Assembly (NCBI GenBank): GCA_963723355.1
Contig: CAVRQQ010000012.1
Location: forward strand, 62,001 to 126,000
Direction of reading: 5' to 3'
DNA from: JAFDBW01 sp963723355
Lineage (GTDB): Bacteria > Desulfobacterota > Desulfuromonadia > Desulfuromonadales > BM103
DNA length: 64,000 nucleotides
Under the pieces are notes generated by a model that saw only the letters and a list, made by a program, of their open reading frames with translations, was not told the origin of the DNA and did no database searches. Position numbers and translations under genes: made by a program. Positions within the stretch are counted from its first letter, which is position 1, and each line of letters starts with the position of its first letter. Shown piece after piece: positions 25,796 through 35,837 of the stretch.

Positions 25796-25869
25796 CAGGC
25801 CAGGTAGGATTCGAACCTACAACACCCGGTTTTGGAGACCGGTGCTCTAGCCGTTAGAGCTACTGGCCT
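25796..25869 (-). tRNA. tRNA-Trp (CCA)
   Basis: Cloverleaf with acceptor AGGCCAG/CTGGCCT, T-arm GTAGG-TTCGAAT-CCTAC and anticodon loop CTCCAAA (anticodon CCA). An encoded 3' CCA follows at 25793-25795. Located between rpmG and secE, a usual place. Confidence 0.97.
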
Positions 25870-25905
25870 GCAACCTTAAACAACTTGTCCGATTGTGCCC
25901 CAAGA

Positions 25906-26055
25906 CTACTTGGTCTCTTTATGGACCGTGTGCTTACGGCAGAAACGGCAATATTTCTTGAACTCCAGCTTGTCCGGAGTGTTCTTCTTGTTCTTGGTCG
26001 TCGTGTAGTTGCGCTGCTTGCACTCGGTGCAGGCAAGAGTCACTATGTCGCGCAT
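25906..26055 (-). CDS. rpmG: 50S ribosomal protein L33
   Basis: A 49-residue zinc-ribbon L33. It starts MRDIVTLACTECKQRNYTTT and has the second pair CRFC, so both CxxC pairs are present. The open frame extends 11 codons further upstream, but MRDIV is the family start. It lies between tuf and tRNA-Trp. Confidence 0.96.
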   Translation of the reverse strand: MRDIVTLACTECKQRNYTTTKNKKNTPDKLEFKKYCRFCRKHTVHKETK

Positions 26056-26125
26056 TGATTTATCCTCGGCGCCCTCCCCGTCAAGCAAGGGCGCCTGTTC
26101 AAGTTAAAATTCAGAGTCAGCGAAA

Positions 26126-27325
<1,200 letters not shown>

Positions 27326-27482
27326 TGCGTTATCCTCCCTTGTTTGCGTCTTCTTCTTTTATAATGTCTATGTCTGTTTGCCGGCAGATCGATATCCAGG
27401 GATATCGGCAACTCTGCTGGCGCCACCTGATAGAAACGATATCAATTTTATAACCGCCCGGTTTCGATAATTTGTGACGTGG

Positions 27483-27555
27483 AGCCCACAATCGGATTTG
27501 AACCGATGACCTCATCCTTACCAAGGATGTGCTCTACCTCCTGAGCTATGTGGGC
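27483..27555 (-). tRNA. tRNA-Thr (GGT)
   Basis: Acceptor GCCCACA/TGTGGGC, T-arm ATCGG-TTCAAAT-CCGAT and anticodon loop TTGGTAA (anticodon GGT). Encoded CCA at 27480-27482. It is the last tRNA before tuf. Confidence 0.97.
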
Positions 27556-27595
27556 CCGTTAAATCGTCATCACCAAGGGGCAATCAATAAATTGG

Positions 27596-27669
27596 AGCGG
27601 GAAACGGGATTCGAACCCGCGACCCTCAGCTTGGAAGGCTGATGCTCTAGCCAACTGAGCTACTCCCGC
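27596..27669 (-). tRNA. tRNA-Gly (TCC)
   Basis: Acceptor GCGGGAG/TTCCCGC, T-arm GCGGG-TTCGAAT-CCCGT and anticodon loop CTTCCAA (anticodon TCC). Encoded CCA at 27593-27595. Confidence 0.97.
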
Positions 27670-27810
27670 ATATAATCGTTTCGTTGGGCTAATGCCTAAA
27701 ACCTTATGAATCTTTCTCTTTGGAGTCCGGCAATTCCGTTCTCGCAGTTTATCGCGGTCAAAAACCTCCTGCGCCAAACAGCCCTGCTTTTCTCCGGCAA
27801 GTTTAAATGG

Positions 27811-27892
27811 TGGAGGGGGGAGGATTCGAACCTCCGAAGTCTTCGACGTCAGATTTACAGTCTGATCCCTTTGGCCACTCGGGAACCCCTCC
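27811..27892 (-). tRNA. tRNA-Tyr (GTA)
   Basis: A class II tRNA with a long variable arm. Acceptor GGAGGGG/CCCCTCC and anticodon loop CTGTAAA (anticodon GTA). Encoded CCA at 27808-27810. Confidence 0.97.
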
Positions 27893-27948
27893 AGGGGATA
27901 TCTTCTATTCAGTTTTTTAAGGGAGCCGGGCTCCCGGTAGCTCAATGG

Positions 27949-28021
27949 AGCTGGCGAGAGGAATCGAACCCCCAACATCCTCATTACAAGTGAGGTGCTC
28001 TGCCTATTGAGCTACGCCAGC
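27949..28021 (-). tRNA. tRNA-Thr (TGT)
   Basis: Acceptor GCTGGCG/CGCCAGC and anticodon loop CTTGTAA (anticodon TGT). Encoded CCA at 27946-27948. First gene of the tRNA-tuf transcript. Confidence 0.97.
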
Positions 28022-28032
28022 ACAAGGGGCGT

Positions 28033-28061
28033 TATATACAACAGGGCCTGGCAAATTGCAA
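28033..28061 (-). promoter_or_regulatory. Promoter P2 of the tRNA-tuf operon
   Basis: Minus-strand TTGCAA (28056-28061), 17-base spacer, TATATA (28033-28038). The predicted start is only a few bases before tRNA-Thr, so little or no leader would have to be removed. Confidence 0.65.
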
Positions 28062-28104
28062 GTAAAAATTTACCAGATTTTATCGATATCGCCATAAGTG
28101 CGCA

Positions 28105-28133
28105 GTTATAACGAAAGCCCGGCCAAGTGTCAA
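28105..28133 (-). promoter_or_regulatory. Promoter P1 of the tRNA-tuf operon
   Basis: Minus-strand perfect TTGACA (28128-28133), 17-base spacer, TATAAC (28105-28110, 5 of 6). It lies 72 bases upstream of P2, giving two tandem strong promoters as expected for stable RNA and translation-factor genes. Confidence 0.75.
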
Positions 28134-28179
28134 ATATCAAAGTCACTTTTTACAGAAAAACCCATCTGGTACTTTTTTG

Positions 28180-28208
28180 TTGACAATTATGACCGATTTA
28201 GTTATATA
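28180..28208 (+). promoter_or_regulatory. Orphan sigma-70 promoter on the plus strand
   Basis: Perfect TTGACA (28180-28185), 17-base spacer, TATATA (28203-28208). The only thing between it and a strong terminator at 28236-28274 is about 25 bases, and no plus-strand gene follows for more than 5 kb. Confidence 0.7.
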
Positions 28209-28213
28209 TAAAA

Positions 28214-28274
28214 GCACCATAGAAACCCGTTTATTGGGGTGTCCTTTTCCCTCCTGAGGACACCCCATTTTTTT
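28214..28274 (+). ncRNA. Candidate small RNA of about 60 nt with a CCUCC loop
   Basis: Predicted from the promoter at 28180-28208 and a perfect intrinsic terminator: GGGGTGTCC (28236-28244) pairs with GGACACCCC (28258-28266), followed by a T7 run. The 13-base loop is TTTTCCCTCCTGA, which contains an anti-Shine-Dalgarno type sequence. No open frame of note lies in it. It could instead be the remnant of an attenuated leader that has lost its gene. The rest of 28143-28458 shows nothing I can name. Confidence 0.5.
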
Positions 28275-28458
28275 GCCTTTTTGGCGTGTACGGGACGTAT
28301 CACTTCGTTGCTTATCCCCTGCCATTAAGTTCCAACTATTCATCGGAATAAAACCAAGCCCCCCCGGGTACTGGTTCTGCTCTGCTCTGCTTATAAAGAT
28401 TCTAATTATTGATACAAAGCAACGAGCAAAGCAGCCTCTCAAGCATGTCCATCATTTT

Positions 28459-29249
28459 TCAATGATCCGTCCTCGGCAACAAACTGACCCGCGGCGTCCC
28501 CAGCAACGGATGCTCATCAACGTGCAAGCGACAGCCGTAACTCTGTTCGAGAGTTTCACCACTCAGCACCTCGTTCGGAGTGCCAAGAGCGGCCACCCTC
28601 CCTCGTTGAGCAACAGCAGGCGATCCGCATAGGCCGACGCCAGGTTGAGATCATGAGAAACCATGATAATGGTGATCTGCTCCTGCTGCCTGAGCCGCTC
28701 CATCAGGTCCATGATTCTCAACTGATGGGCCGGATCGAGCGAGGCGGTCGGTTCATCCAGCAGCAGGACTTTCGATTGTTGGCAGATCGCCCTGGCAATG
28801 ATGACCCTCTGCCGTTCGCCGCCGCTGAGTTGACCGAGGCGCCTGTCCGCTAGATGGAGCACCTCGGTAAATGCCATGGCCTGCTCGGCTATTTCAAGAT
28901 CGCGTTTGCCTTCCACTGCCAGCAAACCCAGATGCGGATAGCGGCCCATGATGACCGTTTCGGCAACAGTGAACGGGAATTCGGCATTGATATGCTGTGG
29001 CACCATTGCCAGAGAGCGGGCCAGCTCTTTCCTGGAATATTTACTGACCGATCGCTGCCGGAGCAGAATCTCCCCAGCAGTCAAGCGGTGCAAACCGGTT
29101 ATCGATTTGAGCAGGGTGGTTTTACCCGCCCCGTTCGGGCCGATGATGACAAAGAACTCCCCTTCTTCGATTTGCACGGAGACATCCCTGACCACATCAC
29201 GCAGGCCATATTGCAGGCTGACATTACGAAGCTCAATCTGACAGCTCAT
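28459..29249 (-). CDS. btuD: Cobalamin ABC transporter ATP-binding protein, with an apparent frameshift
   Basis: ATPase of a FecCD-type importer, 263 residues when joined. Walker A GPNGAGKTTLLKSITGL, signature LSGGERQRV, Walker B VLLLDEPTASLD and the H-loop VSHDLNLASAYADR are intact. Near 28594-28605 the frame breaks; the family-like tail VAALGTPNEVLSGETLEQSY ends at the TGA at 28459. Adding one base in GAGGGAGGG would give NEGRVAALG. Its ATG overlaps the btuC stop as ATGA. The B12 assignment rests on the operon's cobalamin riboswitch. Confidence 0.87.
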
Positions 29250-30250
29250 CGACGGCCCCTCCAGAGTAAAGCGATAAACAGTGGGGCACCGATCAATGCC
29301 GTAACAATACCGACAGACATTTCACCCTGGCTGGGCAGGCTGCGGGCCAGCAGGTCGCAGAGGACCAGGTAAGAAGCCCCGGTCAGAATCGAAGCCGGGA
29401 CCAGGATGCGATGGTCCGGACCGATCGTCAGCCGCAGGACATGCGGAATCGTCAGTCCGACGAAACCGATCAGTCCGGACTGGCAGACCGTCAGGCTGAC
29501 CATGAGTGAGGTGGTGACCAGCAGAACCAGCATGACCAGCTTGACATTGACCCCCATAGCCGAGGCACTGTCCTGACCGGTCAAGAGCAGATTAAGCGGC
29601 TGGGCCAGCAGGTAGATCAGTATAAAGCAGGGCAGGACCCCGAGCAGCAGCGGCAGGCTGTCGGAACCAGCCGCGGAAAGGTCCCCCATGAGCCAGAAAA
29701 TGATTTTGTGCATCTGGCCGGACTGACTGATCGAAATCAGGAACATGATGATTGCGCCACAAAAGGCGTTGACCATCACACCGCCCAGCAGCAGGGAGTC
29801 ACTGCTGCCCTCTTTGCGTCCGGAGAGCAGCAGGACCAGCAGCAATACGGCGAGAGATCCGGCAAAAGAACTCAGGGCCAGGCCCGGGAAAAAGCTGAAC
29901 CCGGCAAGGATGCCGAGGATCGCCCCGACAGCCGACCCGCCGGAGACACCGAGAATGTAAGGTTCGGCGAGGGGGTTGCGCAGCAGGGCCTGAAACACCA
30001 GACCGCCAAGCGAAAGTGAGGCGCCGACGGTTGCCGCCAGGATCACGCGGGGCCAGCGCAGCTGCCAGATGATCACTTCAAGTGTCGCATCGGGCTCACC
30101 CTGCCCCAACAGTACGTGCCAGGCAGCGCCGATCTCTCCCGATGAACCGATCGTCAGGCCGAGCAGGACCGAACCGATCAGCACCGGCGCAAGGGCCATC
30201 GTGACCATGATCAGTTTTATGTAGACGGGGCGGTAGCCGGTCATCACCAA
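29246..30250 (-). CDS. btuC: Cobalamin ABC transporter permease (FecCD family)
   Basis: A 334-residue membrane protein with about nine or ten hydrophobic segments. The FecCD signature LSLGGLVFQALLRNPLAEPY and GVSGGSAVGAILG are clear, as is the later GFVGLTIPHVLRL. It forms the channel for the periplasmic binding protein encoded upstream. The open frame starts MVMTGYRP; the second ATG is also possible. Overlaps btuD by 4 bases. Confidence 0.92.
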   Translation of the reverse strand: MVMTGYRPVYIKLIMVTMALAPVLIGSVLLGLTIGSSGEIGAAWHVLLGQGEPDATLEVIIWQLRWPRVILAATVGASLSLGGLVFQALLRNPLAEPYILGVSGGSAVGAILGILAGFSFFPGLALSSFAGSLAVLLLVLLLSGRKEGSSDSLLLGGVMVNAFCGAIIMFLISISQSGQMHKIIFWLMGDLSAAGSDSLPLLLGVLPCFILIYLLAQPLNLLLTGQDSASAMGVNVKLVMLVLLVTTSLMVSLTVCQSGLIGFVGLTIPHVLRLTIGPDHRILVPASILTGASYLVLCDLLARSLPSQGEMSVGIVTALIGAPLFIALLWRGRR

Positions 30251-30267
30251 TACAGTTGTCCTGTGTG

Positions 30268-31153
30268 CTAAGGGATGTCAGCCTGTTCCGGGTGCAGCAG
30301 GCCGACAAGATACTCCAGGGCATCGATCAACCTCGGCGTCGGACGATCAAACAGGTCCGCATCAACGACATACAGACGGCTGTTCCGCACCGCCGGAATC
30401 TGCGGCCACGTCCTGCCAGCGGGAGCGGAGCTCCTGGTCGGTATAACCGCCTCCCATCGATGCCAGGAGAACCACCTCGGGTTTGAGCACAAGGAGCTCC
30501 TCCCAGGTGTATCTTGGGTACCCGGTGCGGTCGGCAGCGAGATTTATGTTGCCTGACCGGGTCAGCAGCTGATGCAGAAATGTGTCGGAGCCGGCCGAGA
30601 TGACCGGCTGCGCATCGATCTGGAAAAACACTCCGGGGCGGTCCGTGACCCCGGCGACCTGGCGGGCAACCCGGGCGAGTCGTTGTCGATATCCGGCGGC
30701 CAGGGCTTCTGCACGGGCTTCTTGCCGATAGATCGAACCCAGCCGCTCGACCGTGTCAATAATCTCTTCCAGGCTTTGCGGATCGAAAACATAGACGGGA
30801 ATCCCCAGCGCCTCGAGTCTGTCGACCACGGCCTTCGGGTTGCCGTCCCGGATCGCCAGACAGAGCTGCGGTTTCAGGCTGACGATTTTCTCGATATCCA
30901 GCGCAACATAACTACCCACCTTCGGCAATTTTGCCGCAGCTTCGGGAAAGTTGGCGAACCGGGTCGCTCCGACCAGAGACTCCCCGCCCCCGACCTCGTA
31001 GCTGATTTCAGTGAGGTTGGGGGCCAGGGACACAACGCGCGTCAGAGGCTCCGCAACCTCGACCGTACGACCGATCTGGTCGACGAGCACCCGGCCGTGC
31101 ACCGAAGGTGTCGCCAGCAAAAAAACAGCTATGAGTAAAAACAGATTTTTCAT
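30268..31153 (-). CDS. btuF: Cobalamin-binding periplasmic protein, with an apparent 1-bp insertion
   Basis: Solute-binding protein of about 294 residues. It has a signal peptide (MKNLFLLIAVFLLATPSVHG) and the cluster-A type motif RVVSLAPNLTEISYEVGGGE. At 30409 the frame breaks; the natural end NSRLYVVDADLFDRPTPRLI to ADIP continues in another frame and stops at 30268. Removing the base at 30409 joins WQD to WPQIPAV. It lies between the TonB receptor gene and the permease gene, 10 and 17 bases away. Confidence 0.88.
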
Positions 31154-31162
31154 ATCAAAAGT

Positions 31163-33181
31163 TTAGAATCTGAAGTCGACCCCAGCCACAAAATTGATTT
31201 CAGGAGACGGGTAGAAAGCTCTTTCGCCGCTCATGCTCAAAACCCCATATTCTGAATATTCCTCATCGAGGAGGTTGTTGACCGCGAGATAGACAGAGCC
31301 TTGATCCAGCAGATAAGAGAGCTTGCTGGTCAGGTAGAAATAATCCTCAAGCTTGTTCTGATTATTTTCAAAATCTGAAATAAATCGACGTTCACCGACA
31401 TAAGTGCCATTAAGACCTAGCTGAATACGGCTGCCGAATGTCTTCTGGACACCCAAAGTGGCCTGATGCTCAGGAACCCCCGGGAACTCTTTACCATCAT
31501 ACTGTCCACCGTCAATCTCTGTATCATAGAACGTGTAACTGCCGGTCAAAAGGATGTCGTAAACCTCTTTGCTGGCTGAGAACTCAACCCCCTGCCGGAT
31601 GGTGTCTCCATCAAAATTTTCATTCCCACCATAGCCATAAGCTCCTCCGGACGGGTTGTAAAAGAGCTCATTTTCGGTTTCTATGCGAAACAGGTTCACA
31701 CCAAACGAGAGACCTGATTCCAGTTGAAAACGCGCCCCGACTTCAAAGTCATCAGACGTTTGCGCATCCAGGTCAATATTGACCGAATTATCAGTAAAAC
31801 TGAAGAATTCATCCAGGACCGGGAAACGAGAACTCCTGGTATAACTGGCATATACAGAAGCGTTGTTTAACAGACGATAATTGACTCCAACAGTATAAAG
31901 GTCCTCATCGATCGTCTTCGAAACAGAAGTTCCGGCATTTTTGTGTTTAAAATCGAACTCCGCCCGATTTTTTCTTATCCCGCCGGAAATCGCCAACGCG
32001 TCGGTAAGCGCAACCTCCACATGTCCGAAATATCCATAATTGTCCCGACTGAAATCAAAAAAATCAGTTGAAGACCAGAGGGGAAAGGCCGGGTAGTCCA
32101 GCACATTTATTACATCCTCTTCAGTCTTCTCATAATCGAAGCCCAACAGAATATTGGTGGCATAGCCGAACAGCTCTTCATTCAGGACCAGTTGAGGCGA
32201 AAACGACAGCGTATCAATATCGGTTGAGGAATCGTAGGTCCCACCATCAAAGAAAGAGAAGGAGTCCCAATCACGGCTTCGGCTTGCAGCATTGGCCTCA
32301 AAGTAACTGTCCTCGTTGAAAAAATACTGAAAACCGCCTTGCAGATACCAATCCTCTGTGTCTGCATAATCATCAGGGTGAACGGTGTCCCTTCTGGAGA
32401 CTCCACTGTCCAGTTCACTCTTTTTCAAGGCGCCCGGGAGACTGGATTCATCATCGTGATAGCCCCCGCTCAGTTTCAAAACAAGATTCTCTGAAACTTC
32501 ATACTCCAGGTTCATACCTAAATCTTTTGTCTCAGTGTCACTGTTGTCACGATAACCATCTGTCTCCTGGTAATGACCATTTACGGCGATCGACAGATCA
32601 TTAATTGCACCACCAACAAAGGCATCTCCCTGGTAAGTGTCATAGCTGCCTGCCAGCAAAGCCCCGGAAGCAGTCGGGGTTTGGCTGCCTTTTTTCGTAA
32701 TAATATTTATGACACCACCGGTCGCATTCTCACCGTATAAAACGCTCCCCCTGCTGCCACGAACAATTTCGATTCTCTCCACCCTGGCCTTGGGAATAAG
32801 AGACCAGTCAACACCACTCAGGTCCGCCTGGTTAATCCGTCTGCCATCAACCAGAACCAGTGTATTCAACCCTCCCGTCTCGCCAAAGCCACGCAGATCA
32901 ACCGTATAATTACGACCATTCCCGGCAATATCATTCACCAGGACACCGGGCACGCTTCTCAGCAATTCGGGAACATTCTGCGCGGCAGACTGATCAATTT
33001 CTTCTGCCGTGACAACCGTCACATTTGCCGGCACTTTGGAGACTTCCTCCAACTGGCGTGTGGCCGTCACCACGACCTCATCCATGACAATCGCCGACTG
33101 TTCCATCTCTGCGGCAAACACCTGACCACTGACCAGCAAACCCATTACAACAACCAATAAAACTCCTGTACATACTTCCAC
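31163..33181 (-). CDS. btuB: TonB-dependent vitamin B12 receptor
   Basis: Outer-membrane receptor with a TonB box (DEVVVTATR), a plug domain (VPELLRSVPGVLV, DGRRIN, VLYGENATGGVINIITKK) and a beta barrel ending in FRF, a typical terminal aromatic. The frame stays open to 33271, but that would cross the riboswitch terminator. The in-frame GTG at 33181 is given. A better start is the ATG at 33173 behind GGGAGTGG: removing one T from TTTT near 33158 would give MYRSLLVVVMGLLVSGQVFA, a clean signal peptide. The B12 role follows from the riboswitch and neighbours. Confidence 0.88.
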   Translation of the reverse strand: MEVCTGVLLVVVMGLLVSGQVFAAEMEQSAIVMDEVVVTATRQLEEVSKVPANVTVVTAEEIDQSAAQNVPELLRSVPGVLVNDIAGNGRNYTVDLRGFGETGGLNTLVLVDGRRINQADLSGVDWSLIPKARVERIEIVRGSRGSVLYGENATGGVINIITKKGSQTPTASGALLAGSYDTYQGDAFVGGAINDLSIAVNGHYQETDGYRDNSDTETKDLGMNLEYEVSENLVLKLSGGYHDDESSLPGALKKSELDSGVSRRDTVHPDDYADTEDWYLQGGFQYFFNEDSYFEANAASRSRDWDSFSFFDGGTYDSSTDIDTLSFSPQLVLNEELFGYATNILLGFDYEKTEEDVINVLDYPAFPLWSSTDFFDFSRDNYGYFGHVEVALTDALAISGGIRKNRAEFDFKHKNAGTSVSKTIDEDLYTVGVNYRLLNNASVYASYTRSSRFPVLDEFFSFTDNSVNIDLDAQTSDDFEVGARFQLESGLSFGVNLFRIETENELFYNPSGGAYGYGGNENFDGDTIRQGVEFSASKEVYDILLTGSYTFYDTEIDGGQYDGKEFPGVPEHQATLGVQKTFGSRIQLGLNGTYVGERRFISDFENNQNKLEDYFYLTSKLSYLLDQGSVYLAVNNLLDEEYSEYGVLSMSGERAFYPSPEINFVAGVDFRF

Positions 33182-33203
33182 TCCCGTTACAATGGACCGG
33201 GGC

Positions 33204-33243
33204 AATAAAAAATCCCCGGTCAATATGAAATTGATCCGGGGAT
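33204..33243 (-). terminator. Intrinsic terminator, riboswitch expression platform
   Basis: On the minus strand ATCCCCGG pairs with CCGGGGAT, with further TCAAT/ATTGA pairing inside, followed by TTTTTTATT. It lies between the cobalamin aptamer and btuB, so B12 binding would be expected to favour termination. Confidence 0.85.
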
Positions 33244-33304
33244 TCCCTGTATCTCCACGAACTCTCGGCAACCACCCCGTGACCGCGGGGGCAGCAACTC
33301 AAAT

Positions 33305-33695
33305 CTCTTCAGACAGGTCTTCTGACTTCCGGTTCGTCCTACTGATCGCGCCTTCCCGACAAGTGGTGTCAGTGGCTTTTATCTGAACCTGTGAGGTTAT
33401 AGCGGATGGGAGAGTGCAAGTGCTTGGCCTGTATAAGTGTTGGAAAAATATTAAGGCATACCAGAAGGTACGCTGTTTATTTTTCCACGCTTAGGCAGGT
33501 TAATGACTTGTGCTGTCTCCCGCTAAAATCCTCGCTGGCTCAGGTTTAGTGCGATGTTCGTCCCCGGTCACAGCGGCGGGCCCGTCCCGGATTTACACCG
33601 GGTTCCCTTTTGACCGGATTCGCAAGTAGGACTGCATATACCGATCAAGCCTTGCGGCATCTGAAAATGTATGGCGCAACCTTACCTGCTGTTTC
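33305..33695 (-). ncRNA. Cobalamin riboswitch with a long peripheral arm
   Basis: The 5' core (about 33556-33625) reads AAAAGGGAA, CCGGTGTAAATCCGGGAC and CCCGCCGCTGTGACCGGGGA, the B12 aptamer signature. The 3' core (about 33310-33382) has GCCACTG, CGGGAAGGCG and GTCAGAAGACCTGTCTG. CAGCAGGT (33684-33691) can pair with ACCTGTCTG (33310-33318) to close P1. The two halves are separated by about 160 bases that fold into one long imperfect hairpin (about 33386-33546). It controls the btu operon. Confidence 0.87.
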
Positions 33696-33877
33696 CGGAC
33701 AAAGTCAAGAATCACCTGCCCGGAACCGCCAACATTTACGTGGCTGCCACCAGACAATGATAATTGTGTGCCTGACCGTCAGAAAACTCGAATAATACTT
33801 GTGAAGCGATAAAGATTGATTAACATTATCTGAGTAGAGGTTCGCTTAACTTAACAACAAGTCAAGGAGACTTAACC

Positions 33878-35078
33878 ATGTCAAAAATAAAAGGGACTAT
33901 CGGCATACTCACCGGAGGAGGAGACGTCCCGGGACTGAACCCGGCGATCCGGGCGGTGACCGTACGTGCCTTAAGAGAAGGATACAGGGTTCTCGGCATC
34001 CGGCGCGGCTGGGCCGGACTGGTTGACCTGGTCCCCGACCCGCATGCTGACAACAGCAGTTGCATCCAGGAACTGACCGAGGAAGTTGTCAACCGCGCAG
34101 GACGCACGGGCGGTACTTTTCTGCATACCTCGCGAACCCGTCCGAGCCACTTGCCGATCACCAATGTCCCGACCCACCTGCAGGACATTTACCAGGATAC
34201 GATCAACGACGTCACGCCACAGGTTCTGAAGAACATCGAATTCCTCGGTCTGGACTTCCTCATCCCGATCGGTGGTGACGATACGCTCAGTTACGGTCAG
34301 CGGCTGCACGAAGAGGGGGTCAAGGTGGTCGCCATCCCGAAAACCATGGACAATGACGTCCCGGGCACCGACTATTGCATCGGCTTCTCGACCTGCGTCA
34401 CCCGGACGATCGAACTGACCCACCGGCTGCGCACCAGCGCCGGGTCCCATGAACGCTTCCTCGTCCTTGAAGTGTTCGGCCGTTACGCCGGGTTCTCGGC
34501 GATCCTGCCAACCATGGCCGGGGCCGCCGACCGGTGCGTGATCCCGGAGCACCCTTTCGACATGGAGCAGCTCTGCGACCTGCTCAGCTACGACCGTCGA
34601 AAGCATCCGAGCAACTACTCGGTGGTCCTGATCTCCGAAGGTGCGACCATGACACATCACGACGAGCATGCTTTTCGAGGGGGAAGAGACTGACCAGTAC
34701 GGGCACAAGAAACTGGGCGGCATCGGCGATCAGGTCGCCGCACAGTTGAAGGAGCTCTCACCGAAATTCAATAACGGTCGCCGGGTCAACGTGCTCAGCC
34801 AGCGACTGGGCTACCTGGTGCGTTGCGGAGACCCCGACGCGATGGATTCGATCGTGCCGATGGCGTTTGGCAACCTCGCCTTTGACATGGTCCTGGCCAA
34901 CACCTCGGGGCGCCTGATCAGCCTGCACAACGGCTGCTACGATACGGTGCCGATCGACGTGGTCACCGGGCACAAAAAAATCGTTGATGTCAGCAAGTAT
35001 TACGACACCGAGCGGCTGCGGCCGAAATACGAGTCGTTCCTGCGACTGCCGACCTTCATTATGACCAGCGATATTTGA
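33878..35078 (+). CDS. 6-phosphofructokinase, PPi-type active site, with an apparent 1-bp insertion
   Basis: Phosphorylates fructose 6-phosphate; 399 residues when joined. GGGDVPGLN opens the protein. At residues 132-136 it reads GGDDT and at 154-160 PKTMDND; Asp and Lys at these two positions mark pyrophosphate-dependent enzymes, whereas ATP enzymes have Gly at both. Near 34667 the frame breaks; MLFEGEETDQYGHKKLGGIG to the end continues in another frame. Removing the C at 34667 restores it. AAGGAG lies 7 bases before the start. It stands alone, divergent from btuB. The stop TGA of the first frame is not a Sec codon because the true continuation is in another frame. Confidence 0.9.
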
Positions 35079-35164
35079 TCGTGTGACATTGTCTGATTAA
35101 GTAAATGATTAGTCTAGAACAGGCCAGACATCTGACAACTGTTCAGTCAGTTTAATTTGCTATA

Positions 35165-35765
35165 GAGAGATGGCAACAGAGGGTTAATCTGTTGCCACTT
35201 TTTCTTGAAATGCTTAAAAGCAAAACCGGCGGGTCGCGTCCCGCCCGACGCCATACTTTTGTCCGGCAACAAAAGTATTCGCAAAAGTATATGCCTGCTC
35301 CTTGCGGAGAAGGCATCTTTTGCTGCCGGATGTCTGTGACTTGACAAGAACCTGCTGTGATGGAGATCCGGCCCTGTGTCAAAGCCGGCCTTGACCTTTC
35401 CGTGTGAATTTACAAGGGCAAAAGCCAAACAAAACCGGGAGTCGCGCCTACCGACGGCAAGCCTACTCTTACTAGCTAGGAGAGGCTATGCAGAAGAGGC
35501 CTCGGGTCCTGCGCGGGGCATGTCAAGTAGAAGGTGGCAACGTCGGATCAGATTCGATCTGAATTGAGGTCGCCGCCTTGACGAGCAAGAAGTGCTCTCC
35601 AGCGCAGATCGCCAAGCTTTCTTTTGCTTACGTTTTCTTTGTCGCTACAAAGAAAGGATAGACGTTGCTGTCGGGCAACCCCGACGAGTTTTGATTTTGT
35701 CTTTGATTCCCAACAGATCCAATGAACAAGGACGACAGATTATACCATCTGTTGCACTACTGATT
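35165..35765. repeat. Intergenic repeat, copy 1 (about 600 bp)
   Basis: Shares ordered blocks with 62311-62842: CGGCGGGTCGCGTCCCGCCC then ATACTTTTGTCCGGCAACAA; a GCCTCGG-TCCTGCG block; CTGAATTGAGGT; CAAGCTTTCTTTTGCTT; and GTTGCTGTCGGGCAACCCCG. It contains hairpins ACTTTTGT/ACAAAAGT, CTTTCTTTGT/ACAAAGAAAG and GTCGGG/CCCCGAC, and opens with GGCAACAGA/TCTGTTGCC (35172-35196). Open frames in it look spurious. It fills the gap between pfk and rlmB, where I see no gene. Confidence 0.7.
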
Positions 35766-35837
35766 TAGAGAAACTCCGCATCACGTGCGAGGGTTGTCAG
35801 CAACCTGAGGCCAGACGACTGACTGCCGTCTGGCCTA

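Noticed and set aside
34667..34694. UGA ending the first pfk frame read as selenocysteine
   Set aside because: The conserved continuation of the protein is in another frame, so this is an indel, not recoding.
35147..35428. Protein genes inside the 600-bp repeat
   Set aside because: The frames differ between the two repeat copies, lack ribosome-binding sites and span hairpins; they look like chance open frames.
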